NCBI RefSeq assembly: GCF_010892395.1
Contig: NZ_JAACKB010000334.1
Coordinates: 1-11,521, forward strand
Source of the DNA: Sulfurovum sp. bin170
GTDB taxonomy: Bacteria; Campylobacterota; Campylobacteria; Campylobacterales; Sulfurovaceae
Direction of reading: 5' to 3'
Length of the DNA: 11,521 bases
The position numbers were made by a program, and so were the translations under genes. Shown here piece after piece: positions 1 through 5,385 of this stretch (the stretch's first letter is position 1; the number at the start of each line of letters is the position of its first letter). The notes below the pieces were generated by a model, which saw only the letters and a list, made by a program, of their open reading frames with translations, had not been told where the DNA came from and did not search any database.

Positions 1-48
1 AAAGCTATCTATAATCAAATGGTGTTTGGGCTAGGAACTAGCCTTTGA
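1..48 (+). CDS. Possible C-terminal end of an IS200/IS605 TnpB (partial)
   Basis: A 15-codon open frame enters from the window edge and stops with TGA at 46-48, ending in the residues GLGTSL. It lies about 70 bases before a hairpin typical of the right end of IS200/IS605 elements, which is where tnpB genes normally finish. The peptide alone is too short to assign to a family, so the call rests on position only. It may equally be non-coding sequence of a decayed element. Confidence 0.3.
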   Translation, partial: KAIYNQMVFGLGTSL

Positions 49-147
49 CCTTCTAAATTAGAATTAAACTCAAAAGCCTTTCGTGTTCAGACTCATTGGG
101 GTTTGCTAGTTAGGAAGCCTCTAGCTCTTTAGCTAGAGGTAGTTCAC
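49..147 (+). mobile_element. Right end of an IS200/IS605-family element, with possible omega-RNA 3' part
   Basis: A perfect 8-bp stem, CCTCTAGC (118-125) with GCTAGAGG (132-139) and a six-base loop, is preceded by GGAAG and followed by TAGTTCAC ending at 147. This hairpin plus terminal 'GTTCAC' is the usual right end of IS605-group and tnpB-only elements. In characterised members the same stretch is the scaffold 3' end of the TnpB guide RNA, so the flank from 148 (starting ATATGCTG) would be the guide. The left end and the body of the element are outside the window. The element end is fairly well supported; transcription is inferred. Confidence 0.6.
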
Positions 148-161
148 ATATGCTGATTATT

Positions 162-188
162 TGTCGGACAGAGGGCAGTCCGACCTAC
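162..188. repeat. Single REP-like palindrome, same family as the 7853-8001 pair
   Basis: TGTCGGAC and GTCCGACC form a hairpin around AGAGGGCA, followed by TAC. The sequence matches the REP units at 7853-7883 and 7971-8001 over 27 bases with four differences. The stem differences are compensatory: GTCGGA/TCCGAC here against GTCGGG/CCCGAC there. It sits just outside the IS200/IS605 right end. REP sequences are usually mobilised by RAYT transposases related to IS200/IS605, but none is encoded here. Confidence 0.65.
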
Positions 189-346
189 GGGTTTTCAATA
201 TTTTAGAAATCAGTCACTATCTCCCACCAATTTTTTAAAATCATCTACACAAAAAACATCTTCTTAATATTTTATAAAATCTACACTTTATGCACACTAT
301 TTTATATTATCCTTTACTTAACAGAGACTAAAAAGGAGACAATATT
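189..346. other. AT-rich leader region without a recognisable gene
   Basis: This stretch is AT-rich and has stops in all frames. Near its end TATTAT (305-310) could be a -10 box for the short frame at 347, with no convincing -35 element. AAGGAG at 333-338 is a strong Shine-Dalgarno sequence serving that frame. I see nothing else in it. Confidence 0.4.
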
Positions 347-427
347 ATGTTAAAGAGAATTCTTTTAAAACTATTTGGCAGGAAAGTACAAAAATTTCCA
401 AGCATAGGAATTAGCGTCAAGGTATAA
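347..427 (+). CDS. Candidate 26-residue cationic small protein
   Basis: ATG at 347 is preceded by a textbook AAGGAGA (333-339) at seven bases, and the frame closes with TAA at 425-427. The product starts MLKRILLKLFGRKVQKF and ends SIGISVKV. It has seven Lys/Arg and no acidic residue, and the first 17 residues could form an amphipathic helix, so membrane association is possible. The frame ends 24 bases before the psd -10 box. I recognise no family. It could be a free-standing peptide, a leader peptide for psd, or the start of a decayed gene. The ribosome binding site is the main argument that it is translated; codon statistics cannot help at this length. Confidence 0.4.
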   Translation: MLKRILLKLFGRKVQKFPSIGISVKV

Positions 428-450
428 ATAGATTACTTATTTATAAATGC

Positions 451-456
451 TATAAT
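451..456 (+). promoter_or_regulatory. Extended -10 promoter of the psd operon
   Basis: TGCTATAAT (448-456) is a perfect -10 hexamer with the extended TGn motif, 32 bases before the psd ATG. No good -35 hexamer lies 16-18 bases upstream, which is common for housekeeping promoters in Campylobacterota. Transcription would start near 463 and leave a leader of about 25 bases. Confidence 0.5.
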
Positions 457-488
457 TGCACCAATAAAATAAGGACAACTACTATAGT

Positions 489-1304
489 ATGAAAAAACAC
501 TACTCATCAATCATCTCAAAAGGCTTTGGGGTCTTTGCCTCAACAGCCTTTCCAACACCTATACAGAAAATTATAAACAACAGCTATGTAAAACTAATGG
601 GACTTGATATGTCTGAATTTCAAGAGCCTAGAGAGTACAAAACACTCAATAAGCTATTTACACGAAAATTAAATAGCCCAAGAGAGATTAATTCAGATGA
701 AAAAGTTATCATCTCACCTGTTGATGCACTGGTCACTGACTACGGTGAGATAGTTGATGGCAAAGCTTATCAGATAAAAGGTATGGAGTATAAGATAGCT
801 GAACTTTTTGGAGAGCATCACATAGAGTCTGCCAAATTTGTAGAGGGAGGTCAGTTTGTAAACCTCTATCTCTCACCAAAAGATTATCATAGATACCATA
901 TGCCCCACAAACTACGAGTGGAGTCCATGACACATATTCCTGGAAAACTATATCCTGTAAACTTTCCTCTTCTAAGAGGTAAAAAAGAGCTATTTATCGA
1001 AAATGAAAGAGTGGTTATCGACTGTGAAGATATGGATGGTAATACTTATGTAATGGTACTAGTAGGTGCGTTAAATGTAGGAAAGATGATTGTAACATTT
1101 GAAGATAGTATCAATACAAACTCTGATTTACGAGAACCAAAACACTACAGTTATGATGACTTATGGTTAGAAAAAGGTGAACTCTTTGGTTGGTTTGAGA
1201 TGGGTTCAACCATACTGCTTTTTAGTGAAAAAGATACATTTAGACCTGAAGTTGCCATCAATCAAAAGGTCAAATTTGCAGAACCGATAGGAATAATTCA
1301 ATAG
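489..1304 (+). CDS. psd: Phosphatidylserine decarboxylase proenzyme
   Basis: The enzyme decarboxylates phosphatidylserine to phosphatidylethanolamine at the inner membrane. The 271-residue length fits the bacterial short form. The family hallmarks are present: SPVDA with the catalytic Asp at about residue 79, YHRYHMP with the catalytic His at about 137, and the self-cleavage site as MGST (238-241) rather than the usual LGST. Cleavage before Ser240 would give beta and alpha chains, with Ser240 becoming the pyruvoyl group. The Leu-to-Met change just before GST is mild and should not stop processing. The start is supported by an AAGGA (471-475), although its 13-base spacing is long. The gene leads a three-gene operon; the next ATG begins two bases after the TAG stop. 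The family assignment is firm. Confidence 0.95.
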   Translation: MKKHYSSIISKGFGVFASTAFPTPIQKIINNSYVKLMGLDMSEFQEPREYKTLNKLFTRKLNSPREINSDEKVIISPVDALVTDYGEIVDGKAYQIKGMEYKIAELFGEHHIESAKFVEGGQFVNLYLSPKDYHRYHMPHKLRVESMTHIPGKLYPVNFPLLRGKKELFIENERVVIDCEDMDGNTYVMVLVGALNVGKMIVTFEDSINTNSDLREPKHYSYDDLWLEKGELFGWFEMGSTILLFSEKDTFRPEVAINQKVKFAEPIGIIQ

Positions 1305-1306
1305 AT

Positions 1307-1930
1307 ATGAGTAAAAAACTAGTTATATTTGATATGGATGGTACGCTTATAGATAGCTCTTTAACAATTGTCAATGCTATTAATTTTGTTCGTAATAATT
1401 TGGGTCTAAAACCGATGGAAGAGAAGTTGATATTGGGAAGTATCAATGATCCAAAGATTAACCCTGCCAAGTTTTACTACGATGCAGAGAGTTTCACACC
1501 CAAACATGAGGAGTGGTTTTCAGACTACTATAGCCTAAATCATGAAAAAGAGATAAGATTTTATGATGGGATTGACAATCTATTAACAACTCTCAAACTA
1601 GATGGATACAGACTAGCCGTAGCCACTAATGCCTATAGGGTATCAGCTATAGAGTCACTAAAACACCTCGATATATATGAGAAGTTTGATGTAATAGCTT
1701 GTGCAGATGATGTGCCTCTTGCCAAACCTCACCCAGAGATGCTCTACAAAATCTTAGATGAGCTAAAACTAACTAGAGATGAGGCGATATTTGTCGGTGA
1801 TGGAGAGAGAGACCTCCTTGCATCACAAAATGCAAAAATCGACTACCTAATGGTCAACTGGGGTTTCTCTGACTATAGTGATGCCATACATAGTGTAGAG
1901 AGACTACAAGAGTCTATTTTGGAGTTTTAA
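1307..1930 (+). CDS. HAD-superfamily phosphatase, phosphoglycolate phosphatase-like
   Basis: This is a 207-residue HAD hydrolase. Motif I is FDMDGTLID with the nucleophile Asp9 and acid/base Asp11. Motif II is Thr107 in VATNA, motif III is Lys140 in LAKPHPE, and motif IV is VGDGERD with Asp165 and Asp169. The roughly 70 residues between motifs I and II are a helical cap (subfamily IA), as in Gph and PGMB-like enzymes. The substrate is therefore probably a small phosphorylated metabolite, but it cannot be read from the sequence. It begins two bases after psd, so the two are very likely co-transcribed. A role in lipid head-group metabolism is possible but unsupported. The fold is certain, the substrate unknown. 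Confidence 0.88.
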   Translation: MSKKLVIFDMDGTLIDSSLTIVNAINFVRNNLGLKPMEEKLILGSINDPKINPAKFYYDAESFTPKHEEWFSDYYSLNHEKEIRFYDGIDNLLTTLKLDGYRLAVATNAYRVSAIESLKHLDIYEKFDVIACADDVPLAKPHPEMLYKILDELKLTRDEAIFVGDGERDLLASQNAKIDYLMVNWGFSDYSDAIHSVERLQESILEF

Positions 1931-1931
1931 G

Positions 1932-2648
1932 ATGAGAATCTCAAAATCAACACTAACAGACCTAAGCTCTATCGCTCTTATTGCAACATCCACCATAACC
2001 CCTGAACCATACGCAACACCTCTACTAGTGACAGGACTTTTTGCACTCTCTGGTGCGGTGACAAATCAGTTAGCTATACATATGCTATTCAATAGAGTCC
2101 CCCTACTCTACGGCTCAGGAGTCATAGAGAAAAACTTCGAATCGTTCAAAGGTTCTATCAAATCTATGATAATGAAACAGTTTTTTACTGGGGAGCAATT
2201 AAAAGCCTTTTTTCAAAATGAAGAGCAGAAGATAAACCTAGCTCCATTAGTAGAGTCTGCTGACTTCTCCCCTGCTTTTGTAGCACTCAAACAGAGTGTC
2301 ATGGAGTCAAAACTAGGTGATGCACTCAACTTTTTTGGTGGAGAGAAAGCACTAGATAGCCTCCAAGAACCATTCGCCAAAAGATTGAAATTAGCAGTAG
2401 TTGGGATAGTAAGCTCTGATACATTCAAAGCACAGATGAACCACCACTTGGAACACTCATCTCTAAATGATGACCTTAGAGCTTCTGTAGAGGATTTGAT
2501 AGACAAACGACTGGCAGATTTGACTCCAAAAATGGTAAATAATTTGGTTCATGAGCTTATACATACTCACCTTGGTTGGCTAGTTGTTTGGGGTGGTGTT
2601 TTTGGTGGAGCTATTGGACTGCTCTCTTCGTTTATAATAAGTTGTTAA
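1932..2648 (+). CDS. DUF445 family membrane protein
   Basis: This 238-residue protein has a hydrophobic segment near residues 28-45 that runs into the conserved DUF445 signature GAVTNQLAIHMLF (41-53) and GSGVI (61-65). A helical, charged middle region of about 140 residues follows, and then a second membrane segment near 214-236. Both membrane anchors are intact, so it is probably an inner-membrane protein with the middle part on one face. The family has no settled function. It starts one base after the HAD gene's TAA (GTTTTAAG then ATG), as third gene of the psd operon. The operon end is marked by the composite repeat from 2672, which may double as the 3' end of the transcript. Confidence 0.85.
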   Translation: MRISKSTLTDLSSIALIATSTITPEPYATPLLVTGLFALSGAVTNQLAIHMLFNRVPLLYGSGVIEKNFESFKGSIKSMIMKQFFTGEQLKAFFQNEEQKINLAPLVESADFSPAFVALKQSVMESKLGDALNFFGGEKALDSLQEPFAKRLKLAVVGIVSSDTFKAQMNHHLEHSSLNDDLRASVEDLIDKRLADLTPKMVNNLVHELIHTHLGWLVVWGGVFGGAIGLLSSFIISC

Positions 2649-2671
2649 GTAGACATCTTGCAAAACTCTTT

Positions 2672-2811
2672 GGAATCGGAGACTTTAGTCCCGAACAAGA
2701 CGAGGCTAAAGCCATCGGTTCCTTATATGTCGGAATCGGCGTGTTTACACCCGAACTATTTGTTTCAAAAAAAGCTTAATTCATTGGCATTGGGCTAAAG
2801 CCATCGACTCC
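2672..2811. repeat. Composite four-hairpin repeat, copy A
   Basis: Four related units of 22-25 bases alternate in orientation: 2672-2696 (inner hairpin GACTTTAGTC), 2701-2722 (GGCTAAAGCC), 2732-2756 (GTGTTTACAC) and about 2783-2811 (GGGCTAAAGCC). Each unit has GGAA(T/C)CGG on one side of its small hairpin and CCGAAC or a related sequence on the other. The ends of adjacent units can also pair (GGAATCGG with TCGGTTCC), giving branched folds. The same order of units recurs at 9661-9781 and, inverted, at 11029-11181. This copy lies between the convergent stops of the DUF445 and Uma2 genes. No open frame runs through it. I infer a REP- or MITE-like mobile repeat. Confidence 0.75.
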
Positions 2812-2821
2812 AAAGTGTCAA

Positions 2822-3355
2822 CTATTTTCTCCAAATAAAATTAAAGTCAAAATCTATCTTACAATACTTAGTATCAAAACTATAAACCTCATCATAAAAA
2901 TCACCAATCTTTTCAAATCTAAAATCTATTAATTTATAAACCTTCGCTTTTTTGCTATCAGGATATACCAATATATAATACTTGACACCCTCATTTTGAT
3001 ATAGCTCAAACTTCAAAATCTCATCCCTTTTTGCACTAGATTTCGATACCACCTCAAATACTATCTCTGGAGTTTTTGTCAATTTATTGGTCGGTTCATA
3101 ACATATAACCATGCTATCAGGTCTGACTACCGTATCACTAGAAATCTCCACATCCATCTCGATAACCGCACTGCATAACAAGCAATTGTCTAGTTTTTCA
3201 TCAAGTTGTCTAAAAATCTTACCATTTACAAATTGATGTCCATACATTGGTGATGGTGCCATCGCATAGGCATCACCATATATTAGCTCCCAATCACCTT
3301 CCCACACTCTGTAGTCCTCGATATTGTATTTCTCTTCATATGCTAAATTGTCCAT
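2822..3355 (-). CDS. Uma2 family (DUF820) PD-(D/E)XK nuclease-like protein
   Basis: I place the start at 3355 rather than at the upstream ATGs (3367 and 3379), because a perfect GGAGG (3365-3361) lies five bases before it. This gives 177 residues. Counting from that Met, the Uma2 features are WELIYGD (22-28), VRPD with Asp80, and EVVSKSS with Glu101 and Lys105. Together these form the PD-(D/E)XK-like active site; FELYQNEGVKYYILVYP (116-132) is the usual C-terminal strand region. The acidic and Lys residues are all present, so a nuclease fold with an intact centre is likely. The cellular role of the family is not established. The gene is transcribed alone, divergent from the DUF134 gene and convergent with the psd operon. 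Confidence 0.85.
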   Translation of the reverse strand: MDNLAYEEKYNIEDYRVWEGDWELIYGDAYAMAPSPMYGHQFVNGKIFRQLDEKLDNCLLCSAVIEMDVEISSDTVVRPDSMVICYEPTNKLTKTPEIVFEVVSKSSAKRDEILKFELYQNEGVKYYILVYPDSKKAKVYKLIDFRFEKIGDFYDEVYSFDTKYCKIDFDFNFIWRK

Positions 3356-3388
3356 AGTGACCTCCATTAGTATTATCAATTTTTTCCT

Positions 3389-3394
3389 ATTATA
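3389..3394 (-). promoter_or_regulatory. -10 box of the Uma2 gene
   Basis: Read on the minus strand this is a perfect TATAAT, 33 bases before the ATG at 3355, which places the start about 7 bases further on with a short leader containing GGAGG. There is no good -35 hexamer at 16-18 bases. It points away from the DUF134 promoter at 3429-3457; the two promoters do not overlap. Confidence 0.45.
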
Positions 3395-3428
3395 TCGTAG
3401 TTATTTAAATCTATCTTGTGAAAATTGG

Positions 3429-3457
3429 TTGGACTTTAAGCTCCCCTCTGTTACAAT
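3429..3457 (+). promoter_or_regulatory. Sigma-70 promoter of the DUF134-MFS transcript
   Basis: TTGGAC (3429-3434) and TACAAT (3452-3457) are separated by exactly 17 bases, the best promoter match in the window. Transcription should start near 3463-3465. The TACAAT box and the following bases are repeated before the glycine-rich gene at 5085, so the two transcripts should be co-regulated. Confidence 0.7.
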
Positions 3458-3463
3458 ACGAAC

Positions 3464-3475
3464 ATATGTGCATAT
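3464..3475 (+). promoter_or_regulatory. Shared operator, copy 1 (ATATG-TG-CATAT)
   Basis: The inverted repeat ATATG (3464-3468), TG, CATAT (3471-3475) begins six bases after the -10 box, over the expected start of transcription. The 25-base block 3452-3476 that contains it is identical to 5085-5109 in front of the second transcript, with the same spacing to the -10 box. That position is typical of a repressor site. The neighbouring DUF134 protein is the obvious candidate to bind it, which is an inference. Confidence 0.6.
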
Positions 3476-3487
3476 AAAGGCTATAGA

Positions 3488-3781
3488 ATGAATGGTTTAG
3501 GTAGAAAAAGAAAACAGAGAAAGATAGATGCTGACCACTCCAAAGTATGCTTTAAGCCTTGTGGTATCAGAGGTTGTTCTCTGGAGACAATCATTCTCTA
3601 TGAGGATGAGATGGAAGCGATACGATTAGCAGATTTTGAATCTCTCTATCAACAAGAGTCTGCTGACAGGATGGGAATATCAAGAACCACATTTTCGAGA
3701 TTAGTGGAGTCGGCTAGGAAGAAAATAGCAGATGCTCTGCTCAATCAAAAAGCTATTAATATAGAGAAACGAATCAATTAA
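3488..3781 (+). CDS. DUF134 helix-turn-helix regulator
   Basis: This 97-residue protein matches the DUF134 (COG1342) pattern: a basic N-terminus (GRKRKQRKI), FKPCG (22-26), LETIILYEDEMEAIRLADFESLYQ spread over 32-55, and a sigma-like helix-turn-helix around 54-80 (ESADRMGISRTTFSRLVESA). The C-terminus is KIADALLNQKAI. Three cysteines at 21, 25 and 30 cluster just before the conserved acidic stretch and could hold a metal or sense redox state. The start follows AAAGG at seven bases. It leads a transcript with the MFS gene 24 bases downstream. DUF134 genes are common beside NifX-like and ferredoxin-ATPase genes in anaerobes, as here. Autoregulation through the operator at 3464-3475 is likely but inferred. 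Confidence 0.88.
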   Translation: MNGLGRKRKQRKIDADHSKVCFKPCGIRGCSLETIILYEDEMEAIRLADFESLYQQESADRMGISRTTFSRLVESARKKIADALLNQKAINIEKRIN

Positions 3782-3805
3782 AAGAGAAGTGGAATTTAAT
3801 ATCTA

Positions 3806-5035
3806 ATGTTTAAAATAGATGACCCCAAAAATAATTATAAAAATATAACCCATGCTTTCTTTTTAGCTCTTGCCATCACCATAGCAGAGCCATCCACCGT
3901 TCTACCACTCATGGTACACCATTTTAGCGATAGTGTGATTGTCGTTGGTATCTTCGCTTCACTTTTGCGTGGTGGAGCTATTATGGTACAGCTTTATGCT
4001 GCATTTCATGCCCAAGCTTACAGACGCGTACTTCCATATCTGCAAAAAGTCTTCTTTTTTAGATTTATTAGCTGGTTTATGATAGGTCTCTCTATCTATT
4101 TTTTTGGAGAGCATCACAAAACTCTTACTCTATGGCTTATCGGTATTGGACTTTTCTTTTTCTCCTTCTCCGCAGGATTTGGAGCCATCTATTTCAAAGA
4201 GCTTCAAGCCAAACTCTTCTCCAAAAAATATCGTGGTAAAACTATGGCAAATCGAAGTATTGCTGGTTCCATCGCCTCCATCATTAGTGGTGGTGTAGCA
4301 GGATTTGTACTACAGAACTTTGAAGCACCGATGAGTTACGCTTATCTTTTTATGGTCAGTAGCCTCTTTATGGTGATAGGATTTGCTACTTTTGTGACAA
4401 TTGAAGAGCCATCCAAAGAGAACATCTCAACCAAAGAGAAAGATTTTAGACTCTTTATCAAAAATGCAATAAAACTTCTCAAACAAGACAAGAGACTACA
4501 GCAACAGATTTTAATTATTTTTTTAGGGTTTAGCTACCTATTATCGATGCCTTTCGTAATTTTAAATGCCAACAGCTCATTCACATTAACAGGTTGGGCA
4601 TTGGGTGGATTTATCACCATACAGATGTTGGGAAGTATTATCGGAAGCACTCTATTATGGAGAAAACTCCACAACTATGAAAATATGTTATCACTTAGCT
4701 TTTTCTTTATGATACTCGCATTTATGGTTGCTCTTTTTGCGAATAATATCTATCTATATGGGATAGTTTTTTTGCTTTTTGGTATAGCTATTGATGGATT
4801 TAGCATCTCAGGAATGAACTTGGTTATAGAGATAGCCCCTGAAGATAAACGCCCTGTATATACAGCTCTACAGGTCAATATCACCTCATTTGGACTATTT
4901 TTTCCTATTCTTGGTGGGCTTATACTCAAATTTGTAGGGAGCTATACCGTGATTTATCTGCTTACAATTGTACTTTTATTGGTAGGATTTATTTTGAGTA
5001 TTAGGATGGATAGGGATAGCTACAAAATAATTTAA
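3806..5035 (+). CDS. Major facilitator superfamily transporter
   Basis: The 409-residue protein has about twelve hydrophobic segments in two halves, separated by a charged loop near residues 200-230 (EEPSKENISTKEKDFR). A short basic stretch between early helices (KKYRGKTMANRS, about 140-151) resembles the cytoplasmic loop signature of MFS proteins. The fold is clear but the substrate is not. It follows the DUF134 gene by 24 bases and is probably expressed with it under the operator shared with the ferredoxin-ATPase/NifX transcript. That context makes a substrate linked to the metal-sulfur system (a metal, an oxyanion or a sulfur compound), or export of a product, worth considering. The transcript seems to end in the AT-rich hairpin region 5051-5076. 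Confidence 0.82.
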   Translation: MFKIDDPKNNYKNITHAFFLALAITIAEPSTVLPLMVHHFSDSVIVVGIFASLLRGGAIMVQLYAAFHAQAYRRVLPYLQKVFFFRFISWFMIGLSIYFFGEHHKTLTLWLIGIGLFFFSFSAGFGAIYFKELQAKLFSKKYRGKTMANRSIAGSIASIISGGVAGFVLQNFEAPMSYAYLFMVSSLFMVIGFATFVTIEEPSKENISTKEKDFRLFIKNAIKLLKQDKRLQQQILIIFLGFSYLLSMPFVILNANSSFTLTGWALGGFITIQMLGSIIGSTLLWRKLHNYENMLSLSFFFMILAFMVALFANNIYLYGIVFLLFGIAIDGFSISGMNLVIEIAPEDKRPVYTALQVNITSFGLFFPILGGLILKFVGSYTVIYLLTIVLLLVGFILSIRMDRDSYKII

Positions 5036-5050
5036 TATTATAAAAATTAT

Positions 5051-5076
5051 AAGCTTAAATTATTATATTTAAGTTT
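5051..5076. other. AT-only hairpin between the two transcripts
   Basis: AAGCTTAAAT (5051-5060) and ATTTAAGTTT (5067-5076) pair over ten positions, including one G-T, around TATTAT. The hairpin lies 16 bases after the MFS stop and ends nine bases before the -10 box at 5085. It has no GC-rich stem, so it would be a weak terminator at best. Because it covers the -35 region of the second promoter it could instead be a regulator site. Confidence 0.35.
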
Positions 5077-5084
5077 CTATCTGC

Positions 5085-5108
5085 TACAATACGAACATAT
5101 GTGCATAT
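5085..5108 (+). promoter_or_regulatory. Promoter and operator of the ferredoxin-ATPase/NifX transcript
   Basis: TACAAT (5085-5090) is followed by the inverted repeat ATATG (5097-5101), TG, CATAT (5104-5108). The sequence 5085-5109 is identical to 3452-3476 before the DUF134 gene, and TTTAAG 12 bases upstream of the block matches as well. Unlike the first copy there is no TTGGAC at the -35 position (ATTATA instead), so this promoter may be weaker or need an activator. AAGGA at 5141-5145 then serves the ATG at 5152. Confidence 0.62.
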
Positions 5109-5151
5109 ATAAGCTATTTGCTTTTAAGAGAAAAAAATTAAAGGAAAAATT

Positions 5152-5385
5152 ATGAAAAATCAAAATCAAGGTAGAGGAAATGGAGCAAGAGATGGTCGTG
5201 GTGCTGGAAATGGTGCAGGACGAGGTGTAGGTCTTCGAAATGGTAGTGGTGCAGGTCAAGGAGTTGGTGGAGCCAATAGAAATGACCAAGATTGCCAAGG
5301 AAATGGGCAAGGACATGGTTTGGGTGAGGGTCTAGGAAAAGCGAACAATCGAAGCTTTTTTGCTAGATTTTTTGGAAAACGCTAG
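5152..5385 (+). CDS. Glycine/asparagine-rich small protein (DUF5320-like)
   Basis: The 77-residue product is dominated by Gly, Asn, Gln, Arg and Ala in short imperfect repeats of the type GxGxGRGxG (residues about 7-59), with one Cys in NDQDCQGNGQ. It ends in a basic, aromatic tail, SFFARFFGKR. The start has AAGGA six bases upstream, and the TAG stop is followed directly by the ATG of the first ATPase, so it is a genuine first gene of that transcript. Small Gly/Arg-rich proteins (DUF5320 type, GxGRG repeats) commonly accompany NifX-like and ferredoxin-ATPase genes in anaerobes. I assign it to that group on composition and context only. It is probably disordered. A scaffold or metal-cluster accessory role is speculation. 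Confidence 0.7.
   Translation: MKNQNQGRGNGARDGRGAGNGAGRGVGLRNGSGAGQGVGGANRNDQDCQGNGQGHGLGEGLGKANNRSFFARFFGKR

Noticed and set aside
2576..2779. Plus-strand open frame through the end of the DUF445 gene and copy A of the repeat
   Set aside because: It is out of frame with DUF445, has no ribosome binding site, and its second half is made only of palindromic repeat units.
2672..2811. Copy A considered as a tRNA-like or structured non-coding RNA gene
   Set aside because: The branched folding is suggestive, but there is no acceptor stem, anticodon arm or CCA, and three dispersed copies in both orientations fit a repeat better.
3356..3379. Longer N-terminus for the Uma2 protein starting at 3379 or 3367
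   Set aside because: The strong GGAGG at 3361-3365 would lie inside that reading frame; it is placed ideally for the ATG at 3355.
5036..5151. Search for a sigma-54 promoter (TGGC...TTGC) before the ferredoxin-ATPase genes, as in Desulfovibrio orp operons
   Set aside because: No GG/GC pair with the right spacing is present; the shared TACAAT-type promoter explains the start.
5077..5316. Minus-strand Ser/Thr/Ile-rich frame opposite the glycine-rich gene
   Set aside because: Its composition is just the complement of GGN repeats; the plus-strand gene has the promoter, ribosome binding site and operon position.
5160..5350. Repetitive G-rich DNA considered as a CRISPR or tandem repeat array
   Set aside because: The periodicity is short, irregular and follows codons of a Gly-rich protein; there are no conserved repeats separated by unique spacers.
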